Shown here one piece after another: positions 43,340 through 52,258 of a stretch of 64,000 nt of DNA. The stretch's first letter is position 1. Every line of letters begins with the position of its first letter. A program made the position numbers and the translations under genes. Under the pieces are notes generated by a model that saw only the letters and a program-made list of their open reading frames with translations, was not told where the DNA came from and ran no database searches. Source of the DNA: Pirellulimonas nuda (lineage in GTDB: Bacteria > Planctomycetota > Planctomycetia > Pirellulales > Lacipirellulaceae). The stretch is taken from the NCBI RefSeq assembly GCF_007750855.1, contig NZ_CP036291.1:4402001-4466000 (forward strand). Reading direction: 5' to 3'.

Positions 43340-44665
43340 TCAGTCCCGCAGCATCACGCGCTCGCGGAAGGTGCTGGCCGGCAGGCGGACGCCCGACTGC
43401 TCCATGCGCGACATGAACGACGGGCGGATGCCGGTCGACACGAAGTGACCGATGGCCCGGCCGTTCTCGTCGACGCCGTCCTGCACGTACTTGAAGATGT
43501 CCTGCATGACGATGGTGTCCTGCTCCATCCCCATCACCTCGGTGATGTGCGTCACTTTGCGGGTGCCGCCTTGCAGGCGGCTCGCCTGGACGATCAGGTC
43601 CACGGCGCCGGCGATCTGCGACCGCATGGCCTTCATCGGCATCTCGAAGCCGGCCATCATGATCATCGTCTCGAGACGGGCGATCGCGTCGCGCGGCGTG
43701 TTGGCGTGGCAGGTGGTGAGCGAGCCGTCGTGGCCGGTGTTCATCGCCTGCAGCATGTCGAGCGTCTCGCCGCCCCGGCATTCGCCGATGATGATCCGGT
43801 CGGGCCGCATACGCAGGCAGTTCTTCACCAAGTCGGTGGCGCTGATGCGTCCCTTCCCCTCGATGTTCGGCGGGCGGGTCTCGAGCCGCACCACGTGCTC
43901 TTGCTGGAGCTGGAGTTCCGCGGCGTCTTCGATGGTGACGATGCGGTCGTCGTTGCTGATGAAGCTCGAGAGCGTGTTGAGCAGCGTCGTCTTACCGGAA
44001 CCGGTGCCGCCCGAGATGATGATGTTGAGGTGGGCCTTCATGGCGCCCTCAAGCAGCATGACCATCTCGGGGGTCATGCTCTTGTAGTTCAGCAGGTCCT
44101 CGAGCTTCAGCGGGTTGGAGCCGAACCGCCGGATGGTGACGCTGGGGCCGTCGAGCGCCAGCGGCGGGATGATGGCGTTCACACGCGAGCCGTCCGGCAG
44201 GCGGGCGTCGACCATCGGGCAGACCTCGTCCACGCGTCGGCCGACGCGCGAAACGATGCGGTCGATAATCTGCATCAGGTGCTTGTTGTCGCGGAACACC
44301 ACGCCGGTCTTGACCAGCTTCCCCTTGCGTTCGACGAAGACGTTCTTCGGGCCGTTGATCATGATTTCGCTGATCGACGGGTCCTTGAGCAGCATCTCCA
44401 TCGGGCCGAGGCCGAAGGTCTCGTCCAGCACCTCTTCGACCAGGCGGTCGCGTTCGTTGCGGTTGAGGAAGGTGTCCTCGGTGTCGCACAGGTGCTCAAC
44501 GACCAGGCGGATCTCACGACGGAGGACGTCTCCCTCCAGCTCGCCGACGCGCGACAAGTCGAGCTTGTCCACCAGCTTCGTGTGGATGCGGCGTTTGATG
44601 TTCTCGAACTCGGCTTCCTTTTCCTTCTGCGATAGGACGGCCGGTCCGCTGGGGAGCTTTGTCAT
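43340..44665 (-). CDS. tadA: Tad pilus ATPase TadA/CpaF
   Basis: The 441-residue cytoplasmic secretion ATPase powers pilin assembly. N-terminal domain (ENIKRRIHTKLVDKLDLSRV, VLDETFGLGPMEMLLKDPSI, SEIMINGPKNVFVERKGKL) is followed by the motor: Walker A SGGTGSGKTTLLN, Asp-box TIEDAAELQLQQEHVVRLE, Walker B RMRPDRIIIGECRGGE, and His box TGHDGSLTTCHANTP. All motifs are intact. The ATG at 44665 is chosen, as the family sequence starts soon after; an upstream in-frame part is arginine- and proline-rich. Together with TadB and TadC it makes the core machine. Confidence 0.96.
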   Translation of the reverse strand: MTKLPSGPAVLSQKEKEAEFENIKRRIHTKLVDKLDLSRVGELEGDVLRREIRLVVEHLCDTEDTFLNRNERDRLVEEVLDETFGLGPMEMLLKDPSISEIMINGPKNVFVERKGKLVKTGVVFRDNKHLMQIIDRIVSRVGRRVDEVCPMVDARLPDGSRVNAIIPPLALDGPSVTIRRFGSNPLKLEDLLNYKSMTPEMVMLLEGAMKAHLNIIISGGTGSGKTTLLNTLSSFISNDDRIVTIEDAAELQLQQEHVVRLETRPPNIEGKGRISATDLVKNCLRMRPDRIIIGECRGGETLDMLQAMNTGHDGSLTTCHANTPRDAIARLETMIMMAGFEMPMKAMRSQIAGAVDLIVQASRLQGGTRKVTHITEVMGMEQDTIVMQDIFKYVQDGVDENGRAIGHFVSTGIRPSFMSRMEQSGVRLPASTFRERVMLRD

Positions 44666-45007
44666 CGGGGAGAATCGGGGCGCGGGTTTCGGGGCATAGC
44701 GTGTAGGGGGCGCGCGGTGCGTCCGACAAACCATAGCTCAGGCGCGGCGCGCAAGACGGAAAGTGGTGGCTTTTAGGCAACGCGGGCCGGATGTGCGGGT
44801 TGTCAGAGAAACGCCGCTAGCGCAGGAGAGCGTCGATAAGGCAGGAGATGGGCCGTGCTGGGCACAGCAGACGCCGCCGCGATGCAGAATGGTGGGGCGC
44901 AGCATTACAGGCGGTGCGCTTGGTGCGTCGCCTTGGCTCGGCGTAGAGCAAGCCGAAGGGCGCCGAAACTGCATCCGTGTCAAGCGGATTCGTTCAGGCC
45001 CACGTGC
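44666..45007. other. Intergenic region in the Tad cluster
   Basis: About 340 bases between tadZ and tadA. Open frames here give arginine-rich or low-complexity protein with no family likeness, and I see no hairpin with a T run. It may hold a second promoter for tadA-tadB-tadC. Confidence 0.5.
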
Positions 45008-46258
45008 CTAGCCGCCCAGCTGACTCGGCTCGGCGTCCGGCTCTTCGGCCGTGCGCTTCGACTTGCCGCCCCACAGACCCAGCCAACTGCGGTTGCGTCC
45101 CGCGATCTCGCTTGGGGAGTCGGCCTCGCCTCGGCCGCACAGCGCGCCGGCGAGCTGGGAGATCGATTGCGTGATGGCCGCCTTGGGGGCTTGTTCCAGC
45201 AAGGGGACGCCGTTGTTCCGGACTTCGATCATCGTGCGGAAGTCGTTCGGCACCTGCCAGTAGACTTCTTGACCGAGCGTCTCTTGCGCCTTGCGGAGGC
45301 TGATGGACGCCCCCCCCTGCCCGGCCCGGTTGACGATGATCCGCGTCTTCTCCTTCAGCCCGGGCGTGCGCTCGAAGGAAACCATCAGCCGCACCACGTT
45401 CCGCAGGCACGGCAGGTCGAGCTGGGTGACCATGAGCGCCTCGTCGCTGAGCCGCAGGGCCAGCATGTCGAGCGCGTTGTACGCCTTCGAGGCGTCGATG
45501 ATCAGGTGGGTGAACGTGGCCTTGAGCAGGCCGATCACGCGGCTCAGGTCGTCCGGCGTGACCAGCAGCGCGTCTTCCAACGCCACCGGTCGGGGCAGCA
45601 GGTAGAGCCCAGAGGCGTGCTTGGTGAGCGAGCGCCGCAGCAGGGTGAAGTCGAGCCGCGCCACGTTTTGCGAGACGTCCGTGAGCGTGTACTCCGGCAC
45701 CGTGTCGAGGAACACGTCGGCGTCGCCGAGCGTTAGGTCGAGGTCGAGCAGCACCACGGAGTGGTCGGGGTCGGCCGCGAGCGAGCAGCCCAGGTTCACC
45801 GCCATGCTGGTGACGCCCACCCCGCCCGTGGCGCCGGTGACGGTGATCACTTTGCAACCGCGGGCCGACTGCCCCTCGCCGAAGCGGGTGCGGTGGATGC
45901 GGGCCAACGCCGCGGCGAGCTCTTCCGGCTTCAGCGGCTGGGTGAGGAACTCCTTCGCCCCGGCGCGCATCGTCCGCAAGATCAGCGACCCGTCGGTGCT
46001 GCTGCTGGCGACCAGCAGCGTGACGTTGGGGTTGTTCCGAGAGATCGACTCGATCAAATCGACCGCTTGATCGGGGTCGCCGTCCATCGAGATGAAGCCG
46101 ACGTCTGGGTTGGTCTGCTTCAGCACGTCTTGGAAGAAGGCGTACCGCGAGCATTCCGCTTCAAGCCAGACGCTCTCCAGCCCGAGCAGCGTCGCTTTGA
46201 GCGATTCCCGGGTCGAATCGTTGGGATCGACCAGAGCTAGGCGGAGCAGGTTGGACAT
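45008..46258 (-). CDS. tadZ: Tad localisation protein TadZ/CpaE
   Basis: The 416-residue protein joins an N-terminal atypical receiver domain (LALVDPNDSTRESLKATLLG, FLTQPLKPEELAAAL, residues about 1-120) to a ParA/MinD-type ATPase. The Walker A region reads VTGATGGVGVTSMAVNLG, lacking the usual lysine of KGGxGKT, as is common in TadZ. The motif VVLLDLDLTLGDADVFLDT and the switch region are present. TadZ places the Tad machine at a cell pole or site. It is in the usual position before tadA. Confidence 0.93.
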   Translation of the reverse strand: MSNLLRLALVDPNDSTRESLKATLLGLESVWLEAECSRYAFFQDVLKQTNPDVGFISMDGDPDQAVDLIESISRNNPNVTLLVASSSTDGSLILRTMRAGAKEFLTQPLKPEELAAALARIHRTRFGEGQSARGCKVITVTGATGGVGVTSMAVNLGCSLAADPDHSVVLLDLDLTLGDADVFLDTVPEYTLTDVSQNVARLDFTLLRRSLTKHASGLYLLPRPVALEDALLVTPDDLSRVIGLLKATFTHLIIDASKAYNALDMLALRLSDEALMVTQLDLPCLRNVVRLMVSFERTPGLKEKTRIIVNRAGQGGASISLRKAQETLGQEVYWQVPNDFRTMIEVRNNGVPLLEQAPKAAITQSISQLAGALCGRGEADSPSEIAGRNRSWLGLWGGKSKRTAEEPDAEPSQLGG

Positions 46259-46465
46259 ACCGGAATATACGTTGCTGGAGCTGCACGGAAGCCGGCGAGT
46301 CGCGGCCCGACAAGCGGGCCGCTCCCCCGGCTACGACAGCGTAGCTCACGTGGGCGCGTCGGAGGATGAAATTTCAGCGACACCAACGGGCCGGGCCTGC
46401 CGCCCGCCCGGAGATCAGGCCGGACCGCGCCATTGCGGCCGGCCGCAGCCCGCGGGGCGGGTCGC

Positions 46466-48295
46466 CTACTCTGCGTCGTACCCCACCGGACCGATGAGTC
46501 CGCCCGTCGTTGCCCCCGCCGGGGCGGCCGACGCGGTGTAGGGCCTAGCGGCTTGCCTCTGGTACTGGGGCTCCCGCGGGGCGGCGTAGTGGCCCGTCGA
46601 GGGGGCCGATTGGGCGCCGCCCATCGGCCCGTACGGGTCGCCCGCCGGGGGGAGCACCAGCTCGCCGTGGCCCCCCATCTCGGGCCCGGTCGGCGTCGCT
46701 GGCAGCGGCTGCGGCACGATCATCTCGCCCTGCATCTCTGAGGGGTAAGACGGGTCCATCCCGGCAGGGGTGGGGGCGAAGTGGGTCACTTGCCCACCGG
46801 CGCCGCCGCCACACGACTGACAGTTGTTGCAGCCGTAGGCCGAGCCCAGCGATCCGCCGGGGCAGCAGGGCTCGTGGCCGTGCGTCGGCACGCAGCCGCA
46901 CTGGCCGCACTGGTTGCAGCGGTTCGGGACCTCAACGTGGCCGCCCCAGTACAGTTCGCCGTTGTCGGGGCTCATGGTGGCCATGCCGGGCAGGCACTGC
47001 GGCACCTCATGCGGGTCCATGGCGTCGATGAACTCGGGCGTAACCAGGATCAGCAGTTCGATCTCTTGGACGCGTTCCTCTACCTTGCGGAAGGGGGCCC
47101 CCAGGATCGGCATATCAGACAGGTAGGGCAGGCCGCGGTTCTGGCTAAACACCTGCCGCTGGATCAACCCCGCCAGTGCGAACGTCTGTCCGGCCTGCAT
47201 TTCGACGGCCGTATCGACCTGACGGACGACGAATCCTGGGATCACCGTGTCGCCGAGGGGCGTTCCGAGGGCCTCGTCGCGGGCGCTAATGCGCGGCCGG
47301 ACTTCTAGTCGGATGCGTCCGTTTCCAAGCACGATCGGCAAGAAGTCCACCTGGGTGCCGAACGGCTTGTACTCGATGCTCTGCTGCCCCAGTCCCTGCG
47401 GGATGATCACGGGGACTTCACCCCCCTCGTTGAACTGCGCGGGCCGACCGCTGATGGCCACCAGGTTCGGTTCGGCCAAGATCTTCGCGACTCCGTTCGA
47501 CTGGAGCGCCTCGAGCATGCCAAAGAAGTTGCTGCCGCCGCTCACGATGCCAAAGTTAACGGTCTGCCCGGTCCCACTAATGGCGGACGATCCGCCGATG
47601 CTGGTGAGGATATTCGCGGACCGTGCGCTAACAAACCCGCCGCCGCCGCTCACCAGCGCCCAGTCGAAGCCCAGCTCGCGGCTCTTGGTGCGGTTTACTT
47701 CAAACACCTTCACCTTCAACAGCACCTGCTGCACGCCGCCGACGCTGATGTTGTTGATCACCTTGGGCGAGTAGTCCTCGGCCATCTGCACGATGGGCGT
47801 GACGTAGTCGGGGCGGTCGATGAAGCCCGTCAGCACCAGGCTGCTGCTGTAGCGGTAGACCTTGATCGACGAGTTCGGGAACTGGGTCTTGAGGGCGTGC
47901 TCAAGCTCGCGGACGTCGCCGTAGATGAACACGTCCACCGTGTGCAGTTGGCCGTCGCTGTCCCAGAGGTTCACCGCGGTCACGCCCGCCTTCTTGGCGG
48001 AGATCTGGATCTCGTTGGCGCTAAGCGGGGTGACCGAAAGCAGGTCGGGGTTGTTCACCTGCACCCGCGGGATCGGCTTCTCGAGCGTCAGGATCCGGCT
48101 GGTGTTGGTTGTCAGCTCAAGCCGCTCGCTCGGACCGCTGATCTTTCGGATCAGCGCGGCGTTCGGGTTTTCGAGCGTAGGCGGGACGCCGCTGTCCTGG
48201 GCGTTCGCCGGGGCGACGGCGCCGGCAAACACGACGACGATCGACAGCAGTCCGCGCAGCCAGCGCGCCGGGCGAGAATTTGAGCAAACGTACAT
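46466..48295 (-). CDS. rcpA: Tad secretin RcpA/CpaC with cysteine-rich C-terminal tail
   Basis: The 609-residue protein is the outer-membrane secretin of the Tad pilus. After a signal peptide (RGLLSIVVVFAGAVAPANAQ) come the pilus-assembly N domains (LTLEKPIPRVQVNNPDLLSV, LSANEIQISAKKAGVTAVNL), a BON-like part, and the secretin core (residues about 180-440) with VPVIIPQGL, VDTAVEMQAGQTFALAGLI and VQEIELLILVTPEFIDAM. The unusual part is the tail: at residues about 457-498 it has a dense CxxCGxCGC and CNNCQSC cluster, then 100 proline- and glycine-rich residues. Such cysteines could link to other surface proteins. Confidence 0.94.
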   Translation of the reverse strand: MYVCSNSRPARWLRGLLSIVVVFAGAVAPANAQDSGVPPTLENPNAALIRKISGPSERLELTTNTSRILTLEKPIPRVQVNNPDLLSVTPLSANEIQISAKKAGVTAVNLWDSDGQLHTVDVFIYGDVRELEHALKTQFPNSSIKVYRYSSSLVLTGFIDRPDYVTPIVQMAEDYSPKVINNISVGGVQQVLLKVKVFEVNRTKSRELGFDWALVSGGGGFVSARSANILTSIGGSSAISGTGQTVNFGIVSGGSNFFGMLEALQSNGVAKILAEPNLVAISGRPAQFNEGGEVPVIIPQGLGQQSIEYKPFGTQVDFLPIVLGNGRIRLEVRPRISARDEALGTPLGDTVIPGFVVRQVDTAVEMQAGQTFALAGLIQRQVFSQNRGLPYLSDMPILGAPFRKVEERVQEIELLILVTPEFIDAMDPHEVPQCLPGMATMSPDNGELYWGGHVEVPNRCNQCGQCGCVPTHGHEPCCPGGSLGSAYGCNNCQSCGGGAGGQVTHFAPTPAGMDPSYPSEMQGEMIVPQPLPATPTGPEMGGHGELVLPPAGDPYGPMGGAQSAPSTGHYAAPREPQYQRQAARPYTASAAPAGATTGGLIGPVGYDAE

Positions 48296-48354
48296 CCCTG
48301 TACCCCCCTGTCTGGCGCCATCCTTGACGCCGGTTTTTTTCGCGTATTGCGGTC

Positions 48355-49407
48355 TTACTTGTCGAAGTCGATCGGGAACGCGGCGTCCAGTTCAACGCCG
48401 TCAAGCGTTGGCTGGCCGGCCCCCGTTGGAACACTCTTGGGCGCCGCCATCGACGGCATCACGCCGCCCGTCGAGGCCCCCTGCGCCGATAGCGGGCGTC
48501 CGGTCGTGGCGTCGAACAGAAGCTCGGACACCTCGTCGGCTCGCACGACCGTCATCCGGTGGGGCGGACGATCCTTGGCCGCCTGTCGGACCATCGCCAT
48601 CAGGCCGCCGAGCATCCCGGGGCCCTTGTCCTTCTTGACTGTCTCTTCACGTTGCTGCTCTTTCTCGCGTGAGTTCTTCTTGTCGGCGGTCCCCATGAGG
48701 TCCTCGAACCGCATCTCTGTCGCGGCGATCGGCGCCTCGTCGTTGGGGCTGCGCGGGATCAGGGTGACGTCGCCCATCTTCTGCGCCAGCTCGATCTTGC
48801 TCGCCTGCTCGGGGGTCACCAGCAGGGAGACGGTCTTGGGCACCGTGCGGGCCTCGCCGCCGTCGGCGGAGCGCTGCACCGCTTGTTCGATGGCGAAGAC
48901 GCGGATGTTCTGCAGGATCACCTTGGCCATCGCGTGCTCGATGCCGGCCCGCGGGTTGGCGTTCACAAACAACTGGATGTCTACGCGGTCGCCGGGGCTC
49001 AGCAGGCCGGCGGCGCTCTTCTCGGCGTCGACGCCGATCGTGGAGAGCCGGAAGCCGGGGGTGATGCCGCCGATCGGGTCGACCATCTCGCCCTGGGCCA
49101 GCAGCTTGGCGTCGAGGATGGGCTCGCCGGCGAAGATGTTCGCCCGCGGCCTGCGTCCCTCAACGTTCTCGAGCTGTGTGAGGGCCCCGACCGGGATGCG
49201 GTCCTTGGGCCACTCCTGCAGCGACACCATGGCGGCGTCGATGGGGTCGCCCAGGTTGATGTTGTGCAGCGCCACGTAGATAGGCGCCGTCTCGCCCTGC
49301 AGGCCGGCGGGCTGGCGGTTCTTGTCCATCACCTGGCTGATGCCGATCGATGCGACCAGCCCCGAACCGAGTGCGAGAGCCAACAGTAGTAGTGATTTTG
49401 GACGCAT
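48355..49407 (-). CDS. cpaB: Flp pilus assembly protein CpaB/RcpC
   Basis: The 350-residue protein has a hydrophobic start (LLLLALALGSGLVASIGIS), an SAF domain (IYVALHNINLGDPIDAAMVS, ILDAKLLAQGEMVDPIGGIT), and the RcpC C-terminal part (LLSPGDRVDIQLFVNAN, KTVSLLVTPEQASKIELAQKM). This protein works with the secretin in the periplasm or outer membrane. The last 100 residues are a charged and flexible extension (KKNSREKEQQREETVKKDKG) that is longer than usual. It precedes the secretin gene by 59 bases in the same direction. Confidence 0.93.
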   Translation of the reverse strand: MRPKSLLLLALALGSGLVASIGISQVMDKNRQPAGLQGETAPIYVALHNINLGDPIDAAMVSLQEWPKDRIPVGALTQLENVEGRRPRANIFAGEPILDAKLLAQGEMVDPIGGITPGFRLSTIGVDAEKSAAGLLSPGDRVDIQLFVNANPRAGIEHAMAKVILQNIRVFAIEQAVQRSADGGEARTVPKTVSLLVTPEQASKIELAQKMGDVTLIPRSPNDEAPIAATEMRFEDLMGTADKKNSREKEQQREETVKKDKGPGMLGGLMAMVRQAAKDRPPHRMTVVRADEVSELLFDATTGRPLSAQGASTGGVMPSMAAPKSVPTGAGQPTLDGVELDAAFPIDFDK

Positions 49408-49571
49408 GATTCCCCCTGTGCGGGCACGGAGCCGGTATTGTGGCTGCCGGCAAGGTTAGCCCCCGCGCAACAACCGCGTGTGAGGCGCCGCACCTTGTCG
49501 GTTCATTCGGCAGGACCGGCGTATCCGGTCCAACAAAACGGGTAAGTCGGAAAGGAGCTGTCAGCTATCAG

Positions 49572-49620
49572 CTTTCAGCGGTCAGCTTTTTCTAGCTGAA
49601 GGCTGACCGCTGAAAGCTGA
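49572..49620. repeat. Inverted repeat CAGCTTTCAGCGGTCAGC
   Basis: GCTTTCAGCGGTCAGC near 49573 is the reverse complement of GCTGACCGCTGAAAGC near 49604-49619. It lies between tadV and cpaB; the hairpin could separate two transcripts. Confidence 0.75.
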
Positions 49621-49632
49621 CCGCTCGTAGCT

Positions 49633-50220
49633 TTAGACAATCATTCCGGAGAGTGCGAAGTAGCCGATCGTGCCGATGGCCATCGGGATGCCGTAGGGCA
49701 GAAGCATCATCCGCGGCTTCCGCTCCTTGGCGATGGCCGCCAGCACCTCGGGGTTTTTGTTGTTCATGATCTCGCCCAGGATCATCCAGAACTGGGCCTG
49801 GTGCTTGTCCCAGCCCTTGCTCGCCAGCACCATCACCACGGCGATCACGCCGCCGACGATGGCCGAAGCCGCAAAGGCGTACAGCGTGTGCTCGGTCCAA
49901 ACCCAGGCGCCGATGCCGGCCATCAGCTTCACGTCGCCGGCGCCCATGCCGCCGATGGCGTAGGCGGGCAGGAGCAGCAGCAGGCCCACCACGGTGCCCA
50001 GCAGGCTAAATCCGAGCGCCTCGTACCAAGCGAAGCCGTACATGGTGGCGCCGGCGGTCGAGCTGAAGACCCAGCCGCTGACGATCATCGGGAAGGTGAG
50101 CCAGTTGGGGACCTTGAGCTGGAGGCCATCGATCACGGCGGCCACGACCAGCGTGACGGTCACGAGCCAGATGGGCCAATTAGCGGCGAAGGCGTCTGCA
50201 AGCGAGGCGGAGTCGAGCAT
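49633..50220 (-). CDS. tadV: Prepilin peptidase TadV/CpaA
   Basis: The 195-residue membrane protease of the A24 aspartic family cleaves the Flp prepilin. The two catalytic aspartates are in VVAAVIDGLQLKVPN (near residue 25) and GGMGAGDVKLMAGIG (the GxGD motif, near residue 84). About five membrane helices are visible. The ATG at 50220 is used, since upstream in-frame sequence is arginine-rich and not protein-like. It is the second gene of the leftward cluster, 376 bases after flp with a terminator between them. It should process both flp products in the window. Confidence 0.92.
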   Translation of the reverse strand: MLDSASLADAFAANWPIWLVTVTLVVAAVIDGLQLKVPNWLTFPMIVSGWVFSSTAGATMYGFAWYEALGFSLLGTVVGLLLLLPAYAIGGMGAGDVKLMAGIGAWVWTEHTLYAFAASAIVGGVIAVVMVLASKGWDKHQAQFWMILGEIMNNKNPEVLAAIAKERKPRMMLLPYGIPMAIGTIGYFALSGMIV

Positions 50221-50413
50221 GGTTTGACTGGGTGCGGCTAGGGGTGACGACAGCGGGGGGCGGCCTGAACAATCGCGCCCTCGATGGGCCCCTCGGTGGG
50301 GGACTCGCCGCAAAGGTAGCCCGCCGCGGGGCGCCGGGGCGCGGCCATGGGCCAGGATGGCGCGAACGCGCCCGTTCGCCAATCGGCAAACTCGGCGTGT
50401 CCGTCACAATCAG

Positions 50414-50475
50414 AGCCCGACGCGTTAGCGAGGGAGCGGCGCGCACACATCCGCTCCCTCGCTCACGCTTCGTGC
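50414..50475. repeat. Inverted repeat of GACGCGTTAGCGAGGGAGC type
   Basis: GCGAGGGAGCGG at 50428-50439 pairs perfectly with CCGCTCCCTCGC at 50451-50462, with looser similarity outside (CCCGACGCGTTA and CACGCTTCGTG). A dispersed repeat family, also at 42119-42178. Confidence 0.75.
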
Positions 50476-50491
50476 TCCGATGGCCAGGCAC

Positions 50492-50528
50492 AAAAAAACC
50501 CCGCCGGCACACAGTGTGCCGACGGGGT
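50492..50528 (-). terminator. Intrinsic terminator after flp
   Basis: On the minus strand ACCCCGTCGGCACA pairs with TGTGCCGGCGGGGT (one mismatch, 3-base loop), followed by seven T. It lies 68 bases after the flp stop and before tadV, so most transcripts would carry only flp. Confidence 0.9.
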
Positions 50529-50596
50529 CGAAGGGATAGCGGGAACCAAGCAGGGCCTAAACGGGGCTGCTTCCGCCGTCGGGGTAACAGATAAGA

Positions 50597-50776
50597 TCAG
50601 CTACCGCCGAGCTGGGCCGAGACACTCTGGAAGGTGCTCGACGCGTTGGTGCCGACCGACTGGATCGCTGTCAAGCAGACGATCACAATCAACGCCAGCA
50701 TCACGGCGTACTCGACAGCCGTGGGGCCATCTTCGGAGACTAGGAACTGGTGCATCTTCTTGGCGAAACTCTTCAT
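50597..50776 (-). CDS. flp: Flp family type IVb major pilin
   Basis: The 59-residue prepilin starts MKSFAKKMHQFLVSEDGPTA and continues VEYAVMLALIVIVCLTAIQSV. The DG-PTAVEYA prepilin site and the hydrophobic helix are typical of Flp. A strong ribosome site, GGAGG, stands before the ATG at 50776. It is the first gene of the Tad cluster and is followed by its own terminator, which fits high-level expression of the major pilin and lower expression of the machine genes. It shares the DGPTAVEYAV core with the copy at 36074. Confidence 0.93.
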   Translation of the reverse strand: MKSFAKKMHQFLVSEDGPTAVEYAVMLALIVIVCLTAIQSVGTNASSTFQSVSAQLGGS

Positions 50777-51409
50777 AATCAACTCCTCCGAATGTGAGGG
50801 GCCGACGCGGTGGTCGACGCCCTGCTTGGTGTCGGGAGCGTTCACAGGTAGCTCCCGTTGTCCGGCCCTGTTGCGACAGGCCCAGCCGTTAGGCCGGGTC
50901 AAGCCTGCCAAATGTCGCAGCAGGAGCCCAAATAAAACGTCTTTGCGTGTCACCCATCGCGAGTTGATTCCATTCGGGCGGCTCCGGGGAACCGCCTGAT
51001 CCGTTCGGCAGCCCGGCTGCCGCTGCCCCCCGGTGAGGGGAGACGTCGGCCCTTGGCTTTGCGCCCCAGTCTTGCGGCTGGTTTGCCCTTCTCGTGGACG
51101 ATGACGCGAGCAGGCTCTTTGGTCAGGGGTTCGCTCCGCCGTTCGCGGGGCGCTCGGTGTCAATTGGATAAGTGGATAAGTTCGCCAAGCGGGTGAGACC
51201 TCGCTGGGCCTCCTTCCGCTTACAACTGAAACCTAGGTCGACTTTGAACTGGGTCAAACGGACTTGAGGAATTTTTTCGAGATCGGCTCAAACCGCACGA
51301 TCCGCTTCAATTCCCCAACGACGAAACTCTAGTTCACCGTTTGGGGCGCGCCGCCCGCCTTCGTGCCGAGCCGGCGTTGTAGGGTTCTGGGAACCCAGGC
51401 GCTATCGTT
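50777..51409. other. Long upstream region of the Tad cluster
   Basis: About 630 bases between divergent genes (flp leftward, the toroid gene rightward). No protein-like open frame is seen. It should carry the flp promoter and a long leader. I looked for a sigma-54 pattern (TGGCAC-N5-TTGC) on the minus strand and found none. Its base composition is lower in GC than the genes around it, notably near 51170-51320. Confidence 0.5.
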
Positions 51410-52255
51410 ATGAGAGTCCAGCAACAACTCGCGGCGTCGATCGCCAAACGCCCCCTCGGCGGGTACGCGGCAGAGGGCCCCGTCGCATCGGAGCCGGTGG
51501 CGTGGGCCGCCGTAGCGCTGCACCGCGCCGGTCATGCCGGTCCTGCCGATAGCGCGTGCCGGTGGCTCGCCGAGTCGCAGTCGGCCGACGGTTCGGTGGG
51601 CGTGACGCGCAGCGAACCCGCCCCCGCCTGGCCCACGGCGCTCGCCATCTACGCGTGGACCACGGTCGCTCCGGGCCGCTTTGCCGACCCGATCGCGCGG
51701 GCCCTCGACTGGGGCCTGAGCGTCCAGGGCGAGACGATGCCGCGTCGCGACAACATCGGCCACGACCCGTCGCTGCTCGGATGGTCGTGGGCCGCGGCGA
51801 CCCACGCGTGGCTGGAGCCGACCTCCTTCTTCGTCAGGGCCCTCGACGCCGCGGGCCACGCAAACCACCCCCGCGCCCAACAGGGGCGCCGCCTGCTGGT
51901 CGACCGGCTGCTGCCCGAGGGGGGCGCGAACTACGGCAACACGATGGTGCTCGGCCAGACCCTGCTGCCCCACGTGCAGCCCAGCGGCATCGTCATGTGG
52001 GCCCTGCCGACGCACGACGCGGCCGACCCCCGCGTCGGCAAGACGCTCGACTGGCTAGAAGCCTCGCTGGCGCCCGACCTGGCCACGGCTTCGCTCGCCT
52101 TTGCGTCGCTGGGGCTCGCGGCCCACGGCCGCGGCGCGGCTAAGAGTCGGCCGTTGCTGCTAACCGCCGCCCAATCGTTGCTGGCCAACAATGGCTCGTT
52201 GTACCGCCGCGCGTTGGTGCTGGCGGCGTTGAACTCGACCCCGGGTGAGGGATAG
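51410..52255 (+). CDS. Prenyltransferase/squalene-oxidase-like toroid protein
   Basis: The 281-residue protein shows repeated helix pairs typical of alpha/alpha toroids of the prenyltransferase and squalene cyclase type: ACRWLAESQSADGSVG, ALAIYAWTTVAPGRFADPIA, ALDWGLSVQGETMPRRDNIG, and TLDWLEASLAPDLATASLAF. The QW-like signature QSADGSVG and repeated W near helix ends are visible, but the catalytic DXDD of cyclases is absent. No signal peptide is seen. It probably binds a hydrophobic or isoprenoid ligand, or acts as a scaffold. Only three bases separate it from the DUF362 gene, so the two are one operon. Confidence 0.75.
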   Translation: MRVQQQLAASIAKRPLGGYAAEGPVASEPVAWAAVALHRAGHAGPADSACRWLAESQSADGSVGVTRSEPAPAWPTALAIYAWTTVAPGRFADPIARALDWGLSVQGETMPRRDNIGHDPSLLGWSWAAATHAWLEPTSFFVRALDAAGHANHPRAQQGRRLLVDRLLPEGGANYGNTMVLGQTLLPHVQPSGIVMWALPTHDAADPRVGKTLDWLEASLAPDLATASLAFASLGLAAHGRGAAKSRPLLLTAAQSLLANNGSLYRRALVLAALNSTPGEG

Positions 52256-52258
52256 CCG

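Larger units (their letters stand above)
50221..50596. other. Spacer between flp and tadV
   Basis: About 375 bases with no supported gene. It contains the flp terminator at 50492-50528, a GC-rich inverted repeat at 50414-50475 and GC-rich sequence next to tadV. A promoter for the downstream Tad genes may lie left of the terminator, but no box stands out. Confidence 0.5.

Noticed and set aside
44763..45011. Possible 82-residue gene between tadA and tadZ
   Set aside because: No ribosome site, no family, mixed low-complexity sequence on the opposite strand to the cluster.
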